From: CAZQWJ01 sp964597265
Lineage (GTDB): Bacteria > Patescibacteriota > 4484-211 > JAGQKX01
NCBI GenBank assembly: GCA_964597265.1
Contig: CAZQWJ010000028.1
Span: 1-13,276 of the forward strand
Direction: 5' to 3'
Length of the DNA: 13,276 nucleotides
Below, one piece after another: positions 6,699 to 12,771 of this stretch. The notes beneath the pieces were generated by a model. That model was given only the letters and a program-made list of their open reading frames with translations, searched no databases and was not told the origin of the DNA. Position 1 is the stretch's first letter. Every line of letters starts with the position of its first letter. Both the position numbers and the translations under genes were made by a program.

Positions 6699-6740
6699 GC
6701 GCGACACGAGGGTTCGGGTATACCCGCGCGGTTTCATTTC
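6699..6740 (+). terminator. Weak terminator-like hairpin after the LysM gene
   Basis: GCGCG (6699-6703) and CGCGC (6725-6729) are complementary and enclose the perfect palindrome GGGTATACCC (6716-6725, sharing one base with the right arm). A short pyrimidine-rich stretch (GTTTCATTTC) follows. The U-run is poor, so termination here is uncertain. Confidence 0.3.
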
Positions 6741-6743
6741 CTG

Positions 6744-6779
6744 GGTGTTCGTGTGAACAGACGTCATCACACGGACACC
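6744..6779. repeat. Long inverted repeat upstream of tRNA-Gly
   Basis: GGTGTTCGTGTGA (6744-6756) and TCACACGGACACC (6767-6779) form a 13-bp stem with one T-G wobble around a 10-nt loop. No U-run follows on either strand, so it is not an ordinary terminator. It ends 6 bp before the extended -10 of the tRNA-Gly promoter, so it could be a protein-binding site or an RNA-processing structure. Confidence 0.55.
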
Positions 6780-6785
6780 GGGAGA

Positions 6786-6794
6786 TGATATGAT
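6786..6794 (+). promoter_or_regulatory. Extended -10 promoter for tRNA-Gly
   Basis: TGATATGAT is an extended -10 (TGn followed by TATGAT, 5 of 6 matches). The predicted start near 6801 is about 14 nt before the mature tRNA. No -35 box is seen; the long inverted repeat overlaps that region. Confidence 0.42.
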
Positions 6795-6814
6795 GTGTTA
6801 AATGTATAGCGCAC

Positions 6815-6889
6815 GCGGGGGTAGTTCAGGGGCAGAACGTCTGCTTCCCAAGCAGAAGGTCGCGGGTTCGATTCCCGTCCCCCGCTCCA
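6815..6889 (+). tRNA. tRNA-Gly (CCC)
   Basis: The cloverleaf is readable. The acceptor stem is GCGGGGG (6815-6821) with CCCCCGC (6879-6885). The D arm contains GTTCAGGGGCAGAAC. The anticodon stem TCTGC/GCAGA encloses loop TTCCCAA with anticodon CCC at 6847-6849. The T arm is CGGG-TTCGATT-CCCG. Discriminator T (6886) and encoded CCA (6887-6889) follow. Confidence 0.97.
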
Positions 6890-6905
6890 GGACGTAATGA
6901 ATCGC

Positions 6906-7025
6906 TTCAACGATTGAAACGTCCCGAGTATCGGGCAAACGAAGAGATGGGCTCGCCCCGTTAGTTTGAGCGGAGCGAAAACTTTACGGGGTCCCCCGAG
7001 CCAGAAGTGATTGAAACGTACGTTT
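6906..7025. repeat. Hairpin-rich spacer bracketed by an 11-bp direct repeat
   Basis: GATTGAAACGT occurs at 6912-6922 and again at 7009-7019. Between the copies are a small hairpin CCCGA-GTA-TCGGG (6923-6935) and a large one at 6950-7002: GGCTCG and CCCCGT pair with ACGGGG (6986-6991) and CGAGCC (6997-7002), with a TCCCC bulge and an inner AGTTT/AAACT stem. TTCAA/TTGAA (6906-6918) overlaps the left copy, and the palindrome AAACGTACGTTT (7014-7025) overlaps the right copy. It lies just after tRNA-Gly and before the broken membrane-protein gene. It could be a small non-autonomous element or a structured RNA. Confidence 0.5.
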
Positions 7026-7039
7026 TGACGGCAATTACT

Positions 7040-7441
7040 ATGAACAAGCAGAAGGTTCTTCAAGAAACCGCAAACTTTTCTCTGGTTGTTCTAATAGCAA
7101 TTTGGGCAACAAGAATTTGGACTATCAGTTTCTTTTATTTCTTCGGAGTTAATAGTCAAATTGGATAAAGTATCGCAAACGATCCTTTTCATCACTATCA
7201 TTTAGGATTGATATTAATAGCAGTCGCCTTCCTCTTGCACAAACATAATAAAACAAAACTCTTAGCAGCTGTTGGTTTGGGTATTTTTCTAGAGGAATGG
7301 GCGGTGTTCTTAAGAGATCTTGGATTACATACTAATCATTTTTTTCTAACAACGCTGGATGTCCTTATCATTACGGGTTTAGTCGGGTTGGTGTATATAT
7401 TGAGCAAAGCTCTTATTAAGATGACTCCTGAGAGGACGTAG
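7040..7441 (+). pseudogene. Small integral membrane protein gene broken by in-frame TAA
   Basis: From the ATG at 7040 the frame reads 42 codons (MNKQKVLQETANFSLVVLIA ...) to a TAA at 7166-7168. The same frame then continues without another stop to a TAG ending at 7441, through SIANDPFHHYHLGLILIAVA, GLGIFLEEWAVFLRDLG and a C-terminal hydrophobic helix. Both halves are hydrophobic and join smoothly into one membrane protein of about 133 residues with perhaps four membrane segments, so a nonsense mutation is the simplest reading. The downstream part could restart at a TTG (7208), but without a ribosome site. TAA is a normal stop elsewhere in the window, so recoding is unlikely. I do not recognise the family; the FHHYHLGL and EEWAVFLRDLG blocks look conserved. 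No Shine-Dalgarno is seen. Confidence 0.65.
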
Positions 7442-7510
7442 CTGAAGTACTAATCTGGTGTAACCAAATCTACGAGGCCCAGTTAAGCGTGGCCCTCTGC
7501 TCTATACTCA

Positions 7511-8524
7511 TTATTTTTCGTTTTGGAGTGCATCTAGTGCTGCGACGAATTTATTCCACTCCCTGTCTTCAATTTCCACAAGACCTAACTCATCAACCTC
7601 TTCAAGCCTCTTACTTCCTCTGAAACCTGGCACTTTCACCGGTTTGTCCGGATCAATTGGTGGCACCGCCAAAATGTCATTGGCTAATTTCGTCGTAGCA
7701 TCTTTGAAATCTTCTATATCACCAAAAGCAGCAGGGTCAATGACAATTATCAACGTCCCAATGTACCGATCTGGGGATTCGACTGGCATATCCAAACCAC
7801 TTTTACCTCGAACAAGAGCTCCACTTAACACATCAATTAAGAGATTAATGGCATACCCCTTGAATCCCCCGAAAGGTAAGACCGCATAAGCCACATTCGG
7901 ATCAGTGGTTATATTGCCATCTTTATCTACATACGCATTATCCGGAAGCTGCTCTCCATTCTCCTTTGCTTGTCTGATCCTGCCATACGCATGCATAGCC
8001 GTAGCTGCGTCGAAAATTATCGGATACGTATGCGTAGGGATTCCGTATGCAATAGGGTTTGTCCCGGTGATATCTTTTTTTCCACCAAAAGGGACCACAC
8101 CTTGAGGACCACCATTTTCAACAATTAGGGCAACGCAGTCTTGTGCTGCGACTCTGCGACAAAACACATCAAAAAAGTCATTGTATGAGCTGTCATAAAT
8201 CCCCAACGCATACATACCTTGAGCTCTTGCTTTTTCAATTACTTCATCTAGATGATCGGCAGTAATAAGCGGTGCTAATCTTCCATTGCCTTTAAGAAGT
8301 TTTAACGCTGGCTTTTCGACAACAACTTCGTCTTTGACATTGTTGATATTATCCATTAATCGTGCATGTTTGCCTGCGAGTTCGCCGACCGGGCTGAATT
8401 GATTGCCTATTATTTCTTGTTCGACAATAAGGTCGGTCAATAACTCAGCATCGCTTTCGTCCATTCCTCTCAACTTGAAGTAGTCGTTAACTTTTTGCTT
8501 CAGATCACTTATTCTAAGTTTCAT
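7511..8524 (-). CDS. Ldh_2-family (malate/L-lactate dehydrogenase-like) oxidoreductase, divergent
   Basis: A 337-residue protein of the NAD(P)-dependent Ldh_2 family, which includes YiaK, AllD and sulfolactate dehydrogenase. Family blocks are clear: GGKKDITGTNPIAYGIP (148-163), FDAATAMHAYGRIRQAKENG (171-190), DGNITTDPN (202-210), and GGFKGYAINLLIDVLSGAL (219-237). However, the usual RGxDSHG motif is replaced by IGNQFSPVG (39-47), putting Ser44 where the catalytic His is expected. The RNSNHFG-type block reads YDSSYNDFF (110-118), with Tyr114 for His, and GGHKGY reads GGFKGY. It may therefore use another substrate, be a weak enzyme or serve a different role. It is transcribed away from the SRPBCC-aldehyde dehydrogenase operon from promoters about 20 bp apart, which suggests a shared pathway but does not prove it. 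Confidence 0.87.
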   Translation of the reverse strand: MKLRISDLKQKVNDYFKLRGMDESDAELLTDLIVEQEIIGNQFSPVGELAGKHARLMDNINNVKDEVVVEKPALKLLKGNGRLAPLITADHLDEVIEKARAQGMYALGIYDSSYNDFFDVFCRRVAAQDCVALIVENGGPQGVVPFGGKKDITGTNPIAYGIPTHTYPIIFDAATAMHAYGRIRQAKENGEQLPDNAYVDKDGNITTDPNVAYAVLPFGGFKGYAINLLIDVLSGALVRGKSGLDMPVESPDRYIGTLIIVIDPAAFGDIEDFKDATTKLANDILAVPPIDPDKPVKVPGFRGSKRLEEVDELGLVEIEDREWNKFVAALDALQNEK

Positions 8525-8537
8525 ATTTGCGCTTCAT

Positions 8538-8546
8538 ATTTTAACA
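8538..8546 (-). promoter_or_regulatory. Extended -10 promoter of the Ldh_2 gene
   Basis: The minus strand reads TGTTAAAAT (8546-8538), an extended -10 (TGn then TAAAAT, 5 of 6). It ends 13 nt before the ATG at 8524, leaving a leader of only about 6-7 nt and no Shine-Dalgarno. It overlaps the -35 region of the divergent SRPBCC promoter, so the two may compete. Confidence 0.42.
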
Positions 8547-8559
8547 CCTACTGATGCTG

Positions 8560-8568
8560 TGCTACAAT
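8560..8568 (+). promoter_or_regulatory. Extended -10 promoter of the SRPBCC-ALDH operon
   Basis: TGCTACAAT (8560-8568) is an extended -10 (TGn then TACAAT). It ends 6 nt before the ATG at 8575, so transcription should begin at the A of the start codon: a leaderless mRNA. A weak TTTAAC lies 17 bp upstream at 8540-8545. The position argues for the ATG at 8575 rather than the one at 8554, which lies upstream of the -10 box. Confidence 0.55.
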
Positions 8569-8574
8569 GGACCC

Positions 8575-9030
8575 ATGCCAAATACACTCAATTTTTCCAT
8601 CCACATAGATGCACCACGAGAAAAAGTGTGGAATACCATGCTCAACGACGCAACATACCGCGAATGGACAGATGTCTTTCACCCTGGATCATATTATGTA
8701 GGTAGCTGGGAACAAGGAAGCAGCATTGAATTCATAGGGCCTGATCCAGATGGTAAAGAAGACAAAAGTGGTATGTTTGCTGAGATAGCAGAAAATAGAT
8801 TACACGAATATGTTTCTATTAAGCAGTTGGGCGAAGTAAGAAACGGTGTCAAACAGCCATGGGACAGTGACGCGGAAGTATATGAAAATTATACATTTAC
8901 TGACGAAAACGGCGGCACAATGGTAGCGGTCGAACTAATAGGCATTCCTGATGAATACATGGGCATGTTTGATGATATGTGGCCAAAAGCGTTAGAGAAA
9001 CTGAAGCAGATCACCGAACAGCAGGTATGA
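8575..9030 (+). CDS. SRPBCC (START-like) domain protein
   Basis: A 151-residue single-domain protein of the SRPBCC/AHSA1-like superfamily, a helix-grip fold with a hydrophobic ligand pocket. It shows the typical opening NFSIHIDAPREKVWNTMLND, then YREWTDVFHPGSYYVGSWEQG near residues 28-50, alternating beta strands, and the long C-terminal helix YMGMFDDMWPKALEKLKQIT. Members bind lipids or aromatic compounds or act as small-molecule enzymes; the ligand cannot be read from sequence. I start it at the ATG at 8575 because the -10 box lies at 8563-8568. Its TGA overlaps the ATG of the aldehyde dehydrogenase by 4 nt, so both are co-translated and likely act in the same pathway. Confidence 0.86.
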   Translation: MPNTLNFSIHIDAPREKVWNTMLNDATYREWTDVFHPGSYYVGSWEQGSSIEFIGPDPDGKEDKSGMFAEIAENRLHEYVSIKQLGEVRNGVKQPWDSDAEVYENYTFTDENGGTMVAVELIGIPDEYMGMFDDMWPKALEKLKQITEQQV

Positions 9031-10391
9031 AATCATTCAACCCCTCCACCCAAGAACTACTTGGAGAAGTTGCAGAATCGACAAAAGACGACGTTGAACA
9101 AAAAGTCCAACTGGCACGAAAAGCATTGCCCGTATGGAAGGCTATGGGCATCAAAGGTCGGGTTGCGGTGTTGCGAAAAGTCGTTGCAAACCTGTCAGAA
9201 AGACAAAACGAATTTGCTGAGTTGATCTCAAAAGAAATGGGCATGCCAATTGCCCAAAGTGTGCATGACGTTGGTGGGGCCATTGACTATTTCAACTGGT
9301 ATCTTGATAATGCGGAAAAATATCTGCTGCCCGAAGTAGTGTACAAAGATGAAGAGCAAGTCCATGAGGTGCACTATGAACCAGTTGGCGTCGTAGCAGC
9401 CATCACCCCCTGGAATTTTCCAGCCTCTAATTTCGTCTGGATGATCGGCCAGAATCTGGTTGTCGGCAATACGATTGTATTCAAAGATTCGGAAGAGGTT
9501 CCCCTGTGCGGGCAGTTTATCGAGGAGGTTTTTGCTACCGCAGGGCTACCCGAAGGCGTATTTTCAGAAGTCTATGGTGCTGGCGATGTTGGTGATATCC
9601 TCGTGCATCAGGATATAGATATGATTTGTTTTACTGGCAGTACGGCAACAGGGCACTATTTGTATCAAGTTGGGGCGGAGCAATTCATCCGGGTCTTTTT
9701 GGAGCTTGGTGGTTCTGCGCCAGGTATTGTGTGCGAGGATGCTGATGTAGATGAGATACTTGACACGCTGTATGCCAATCGCTTTGATAATTGCGGCCAA
9801 ATCTGTGATGGTCTGAAACGTCTTATCGTCCATGAGAGCAAGTTTGATGAAGTTGTTACAAAACTCAGTCAGAAACTAGATGCCGTGGTAGTGGGTGATG
9901 CGTCGGACCAAAAAACCGAGATAGGTCCGCTTGTTTCTCAAAAACAACTAACCACCCTACAGGAGCAAGTCAAGGATGCTTTGGAAAAAGGTGCCACAGC
10001 AGTATATACAAAAGAGATGCCCGCTAATCTTAACAGCTTTTTCTACCCACCAACCTTGCTCACAAACATAACGTCAGACATGAAAGTGTGGCAAGAAGAG
10101 GTGTTTGGACCAGTATTGCCAATTGTGATTTTCAAAACAGAGGAAGAGGCGATTGCATTGGCCAATGATACAAAGTATGGGCTTGGTGGGTATGTGTTTA
10201 CTGAGAACAAAGAGCGGTTTTTGCAACTAGCTTCGCAGGTGCAGACAGGTATGATTCAGCTTAATAATACGGGATACTGCCAACCGCCTACCCCATTCGG
10301 CGGCTGCAAGATGTCAGGTATTGGTCGTGAACACGGTAAATACGGTTTCCATGACCTTTCAAACATCAAAGTCATTGCTCGTGAGAGATAG
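9027..10391 (+). CDS. NAD(P)-dependent aldehyde dehydrogenase (succinate-semialdehyde dehydrogenase-like)
   Basis: A 454-residue aldehyde dehydrogenase that oxidises an aldehyde to the acid. All key residues are present: oxyanion Asn130 in ITPWNFP, cofactor Lys153 in VFKDSEE, the nucleotide loop FTGSTATG (202-209), general base Glu226 in LELGG, nucleophile Cys260 in NCGQICDG, and Glu358 in QEEVFGP. The overall pattern and length resemble the succinate-semialdehyde dehydrogenase (GabD/YneI) branch; the true substrate is unknown. The start is the ATG at 9027, overlapping the SRPBCC stop (ATGA); an upstream in-frame ATG at 8979 would lie inside the SRPBCC gene and add no family sequence. The KPSE motif reads KDSE, a minor variation. 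Confidence 0.93.
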   Translation: MKSFNPSTQELLGEVAESTKDDVEQKVQLARKALPVWKAMGIKGRVAVLRKVVANLSERQNEFAELISKEMGMPIAQSVHDVGGAIDYFNWYLDNAEKYLLPEVVYKDEEQVHEVHYEPVGVVAAITPWNFPASNFVWMIGQNLVVGNTIVFKDSEEVPLCGQFIEEVFATAGLPEGVFSEVYGAGDVGDILVHQDIDMICFTGSTATGHYLYQVGAEQFIRVFLELGGSAPGIVCEDADVDEILDTLYANRFDNCGQICDGLKRLIVHESKFDEVVTKLSQKLDAVVVGDASDQKTEIGPLVSQKQLTTLQEQVKDALEKGATAVYTKEMPANLNSFFYPPTLLTNITSDMKVWQEEVFGPVLPIVIFKTEEEAIALANDTKYGLGGYVFTENKERFLQLASQVQTGMIQLNNTGYCQPPTPFGGCKMSGIGREHGKYGFHDLSNIKVIARER

Positions 10392-10469
10392 ATGCAAAAG
10401 ACGTAATACCCATTTGTTCTTTAAGAAGCCCTGACTATACAGCAAGATCCTGTTTTGGAAACTACCTAG

Positions 10470-10498
10470 CGCCGGTTCAAACTAACATTGGTGTTTTT
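10470..10498 (+). terminator. Probable terminator after the SRPBCC-ALDH operon
   Basis: CGCCGGT (10470-10476) can pair with ATTGGTG (10487-10493) around a 10-nt loop, using three G-U wobbles, followed by TTTTT (10494-10498). The stem is weak, but its place 79 nt after the operon and its U-run fit an intrinsic terminator. Confidence 0.35.
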
Positions 10499-10500
10499 AT

Positions 10501-10517
10501 ATATTGAATAACAATAT
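10501..10517. promoter_or_regulatory. Possible operator upstream of the DUF2975-HTH operon
   Basis: ATATTG (10501-10506) and CAATAT (10512-10517) form a perfect 6-bp dyad with a 5-bp gap, 7 bp upstream of the -35 box. A second, looser dyad (ATTATT 10521-10526, AATAAT 10538-10543) overlaps the promoter. Either could bind the HTH protein encoded in this operon. The DNA is AT-rich, so chance is possible. Confidence 0.35.
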
Positions 10518-10524
10518 TTAATTA

Positions 10525-10553
10525 TTGCAAAACGATAAATAATCAGTTACAAT
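10525..10553 (+). promoter_or_regulatory. Promoter of the DUF2975-HTH operon
   Basis: TTGCAA (10525-10530, 4 of 6), a 17-bp spacer, and TACAAT (10548-10553, 5 of 6). The -10 ends exactly 6 nt before the GTG at 10560, which predicts a leaderless message. Confidence 0.55.
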
Positions 10554-10559
10554 AGCTTC

Positions 10560-11039
10560 GTGAAAAAAGGTTCAACATTATTTTTGAAGTTTGTTATTTG
10601 TCTCATCGCAATGGGAGCACTTGCAGGCATGATTCGATTTCCTCAGACTGAGGGAAGAGCTGCCAATTTAGATCTACTCAGTATTTATACAGATCCCTTT
10701 ATTATCTATGCGTATATAGCTTCAATTCCATTTTTTGTGGCACTCTATCAAGCTATTAAACTGTTGGGGTTTGTTGAGAAAAATAAAATCTTCTCTCAAG
10801 CTGCTGTGAACGCTGTCAGGAATATAAAATACTGTGCCCTAGCCCTTGTCGTTTTTATTGTAGCTCCAGTAGCTTATCTATTTATAGCGCTCCGCGGTAA
10901 AGATGATATTGCAGGCGGTGTTGCTGGGGGGCTTTTTATAATTTTTTCTTCCATTGTAATAGCAACCGCCGTCGCTGTTTTTCAAAAGCTTCTCCAGAAT
11001 GCGGTAGACATAAAATCAGAAAATGATTTAACCGTCTGA
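10560..11039 (+). CDS. DUF2975 family membrane protein (YoaS-like)
   Basis: A 159-residue membrane protein with four hydrophobic segments at about 7-25, 46-69, 91-111 and 117-141. A cytoplasmic-looking stretch, FVEKNKIFSQAAVNAVRNIK (71-90), lies between helices 2 and 3. The C-terminus VDIKSENDLTV carries the END-LTV ending that marks DUF2975 proteins. Members are typically encoded next to a small YozG-type HTH protein, exactly as here (9-bp gap). The biochemical role is unknown. The start is GTG at 10560, chosen because a promoter -10 ends 6 nt upstream and no earlier in-frame start fits. Confidence 0.9.
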   Translation: MKKGSTLFLKFVICLIAMGALAGMIRFPQTEGRAANLDLLSIYTDPFIIYAYIASIPFFVALYQAIKLLGFVEKNKIFSQAAVNAVRNIKYCALALVVFIVAPVAYLFIALRGKDDIAGGVAGGLFIIFSSIVIATAVAVFQKLLQNAVDIKSENDLTV

Positions 11040-11048
11040 GACACAATT

Positions 11049-11255
11049 ATGGCAATAACAATAAACATCGATGTCATGCTAGCAAAGCGAAAAATGAGTG
11101 TTACTGAACTTTCTGAAAGAGTTGGTATAACGTTGGCGAATCTTTCAATATTAAAAAACGGTCGAGCAAAAGCTATTCGTTTTTCAACCCTTGAAGCAAT
11201 TTGTAAGGCGCTAGACTGCCAGCCTGGAGATATTTTAGAGTTCAAAACTGAATAA
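11049..11255 (+). CDS. YozG-like Xre/Cro-type HTH transcriptional regulator
   Basis: A 68-residue protein that is almost entirely a Cro/C1-type helix-turn-helix. The first helix is around IDVMLAKRKMSVTELSERVG, the recognition helix is near ITLANLSILKNGRAKAIRFS, and the domain ends with LEAICKALDCQPGDILEF. This matches the compact YozG type that accompanies DUF2975 membrane proteins. It is 9 bp downstream of that gene and surely in the same transcript. It is likely to regulate its own operon, perhaps through the dyads at 10501-10543, with the membrane protein as a possible sensor or sequestering partner (inference). Confidence 0.93.
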   Translation: MAITINIDVMLAKRKMSVTELSERVGITLANLSILKNGRAKAIRFSTLEAICKALDCQPGDILEFKTE

Positions 11256-11278
11256 GCCGAAATATGTTGAACAATTAG

Positions 11279-11437
11279 TACCATGAATACAAACATCCCC
11301 ATCTGGCAATACTCAAACGGGATGCGTTTCCGCTATCAGAAATTAGACCGGAAGAGATGGCAGAGTATGCCATAATAGCACAAGAGATAGAAACAGCACT
11401 CAAAAAAACATTCAACCACACCTGGTACATCAGGTGA
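11279..11437 (+). pseudogene. Remnant of a protein-coding gene (possibly HIT-like)
   Basis: From just after a TAG at 11276-11278, an open frame of 52 codons runs to the TGA at 11435-11437 without an ATG in a plausible N-terminal position. It reads like real protein: YHEYKHPHLAILKRDAFPLS, then EIRPEEMAEYAIIAQEIETA and LKKTFNHTWYIR. The pattern of a strand, a PLSEIRPEE turn and an amphipathic helix resembles the middle of HIT-type domains, but the His-triad is not seen and I am not sure of the family. It begins 23 bp after the HTH gene and ends inside the promoter region of the MFS gene. The simplest reading is a 5'- and 3'-truncated gene left by a deletion or insertion. Confidence 0.45.
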
Positions 11438-11463
11438 ACAACGAGCCCCTGTCCTGGTATACT
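11435..11463 (+). promoter_or_regulatory. Promoter of the MFS transporter gene
   Basis: TGAACA (11435-11440, 4 of 6), a 17-bp spacer that ends in TGG, and TATACT (11458-11463, 5 of 6) make an extended -10 promoter (TGnTATACT). The -10 ends 6 nt before the ATG at 11470, again predicting a leaderless mRNA. Confidence 0.55.
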
Positions 11464-11469
11464 CCCATA

Positions 11470-12762
11470 ATGAATATTTTTTACCTCCTGCTGGCCAACA
11501 ACCTCGTTGTGTCGGTTATTAATTTTACGGTTTGGTTCGCGATTACGTTTTTTGTCTATCTGCAGACTCAATCCGTGTTGGCCACCGGCATTATCTCTGG
11601 CATCTATTTGGTTCTTACCGCATGTACTGGTATTTGGTTTGGCAGTCTTGTGGACCATCACAAAAAGAAGAGCATCATGCTTGCCTCAAGTATTGGATCA
11701 TTAATCCTGTATAGTATTTGTTTTGCAATCTATTTGATTGCACCGCCAGAGACGTTTGGGAATATTACGAGTGTGATCTTTTGGACATTTGTAACATTAC
11801 TGCTTGTTGGTGTGATTATCGGCAACATCCGCGGCATCGCACTTCCGACCGTCATTACGATTATCATCCCAGAAGACAGCAGGGACAAAGCCAACGGGCT
11901 TGCTGGCACTGCCTTTGGCATTTCTTTTTTGGTAACGTCGGTTATTAGTGGATTGCTGGTTGGCCACTCGGGGATGTATTGGGTGCTTATTTTGGCTATT
12001 GTCATTACCGTACTTGCAATACTGCACCTGGCGAGTATTACGATCCCGGAACATGGTATCGTCCACGTGGAGGATCAACCTAAGAAAGTAGATATCCGCG
12101 GCACTATAGCGGTAGTTTCTAGAATCCCAGGGTTGTTTGCATTGATCTTTTTCACAACCTTTAATAATTTTTTGGGCGGGGTGTTCATGGCGTTGATGGA
12201 TGCATACGGGCTTTCGCTGGTATCCGTGCAAGTATGGGGGATATTGTGGGGGGTATTGAGTACTGGGTTTATTCTCGGCGGCCTTATTATTGCCAAATGG
12301 GGACTTGGGAAAAATCCTCTCAAAGCGATGTTTGTTGCTAACATTGTAATCTGGATCATTTCGAGTGTGTTCGCGCTCTATCCTTCAATTATCCTTTTGG
12401 CAATTGGTATGTTTATTTATTTGTGTGTAGTACCGTACATCGAGGCAGCAGAGGCTACGATCATCCAAAAAGTAGTGCCTGCACAACGCCAAGGAAGAGT
12501 GTTTGGATTTGCACAGACCGTTGAGCAAGCGGCCTCTCCTATAACCGCCTTCGTTATCGGGCCGATTACACAAATCATTTTTATTCCATTTATGACTAGC
12601 GGCAGCGGTGTAGAACTAATTGGCGATTGGTTTGGAACAGGCGCAGATCGAGGAATCGCGCTGGTATTTACCTTAACCGGCATAATCGGGCTGGTCGTGA
12701 CACTTCTGGCCGTGCGCTCACGCTTTTATCGTCAACTTTCCAATCACTATTTACACAATTGA
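11470..12762 (+). CDS. MFS transporter (MFS_3/DHA3-like efflux family)
   Basis: A 430-residue inner-membrane transporter with about 12 hydrophobic helices. The cytoplasmic loop between helices 2 and 3 reads GSLVDHHKKKSIM, a version of MFS motif A (G-x-x-x-D-x-x-x-R/K-K/R). IIIPEDSRDKANGLAGTAFG and VVPAQRQGRVFGFAQTVEQA are typical of the MFS_3 drug-efflux branch (MefA-like). Substrate is unknown. I start it at the ATG at 11470 because a good -10 box ends 6 nt upstream; a GTG at 11434 would add 12 residues (MNNEPLSWYTPI) and would overlap the stop of the gene remnant, but the promoter lies downstream of it. It converges on the minus-strand gene at the right edge. Confidence 0.88.
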   Translation: MNIFYLLLANNLVVSVINFTVWFAITFFVYLQTQSVLATGIISGIYLVLTACTGIWFGSLVDHHKKKSIMLASSIGSLILYSICFAIYLIAPPETFGNITSVIFWTFVTLLLVGVIIGNIRGIALPTVITIIIPEDSRDKANGLAGTAFGISFLVTSVISGLLVGHSGMYWVLILAIVITVLAILHLASITIPEHGIVHVEDQPKKVDIRGTIAVVSRIPGLFALIFFTTFNNFLGGVFMALMDAYGLSLVSVQVWGILWGVLSTGFILGGLIIAKWGLGKNPLKAMFVANIVIWIISSVFALYPSIILLAIGMFIYLCVVPYIEAAEATIIQKVVPAQRQGRVFGFAQTVEQAASPITAFVIGPITQIIFIPFMTSGSGVELIGDWFGTGADRGIALVFTLTGIIGLVVTLLAVRSRFYRQLSNHYLHN

Positions 12763-12771
12763 GCAGATTAG

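Noticed and set aside
6767..7063. 98-codon minus-strand ORF containing SGGRESNPRPSAWEADVLPL
   Set aside because: It is the antisense translation of tRNA-Gly and the hairpin spacer; this peptide is a well-known false ORF over tRNA genes.
7166..7168. TAA recoding to a sense codon to explain the split membrane gene
   Set aside because: gatA, the nuclease gene, the Ldh_2 gene and others end at TAA in normal positions, so general reassignment is not supported.
7442..7510. Hairpin GAGGCCC/GGCCCTC between convergent genes as a terminator
   Set aside because: The stem has a mismatch and no U-run follows on either strand, so it is too weak to claim.
8554..8574. ATG at 8554 as the SRPBCC start
   Set aside because: It lies upstream of the -10 box, and MLCYNGP has no family similarity; the domain begins at the ATG at 8575.
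8979..9026. ATG at 8979 as the aldehyde dehydrogenase start
   Set aside because: It lies inside the SRPBCC gene; the ATG at 9027 overlaps the SRPBCC stop and begins the family sequence MKSFNPSTQE.
11797..12683. Minus-strand ORFs opposite the MFS gene
   Set aside because: They are shadow frames of a hydrophobic gene with no independent motifs or ribosome sites.
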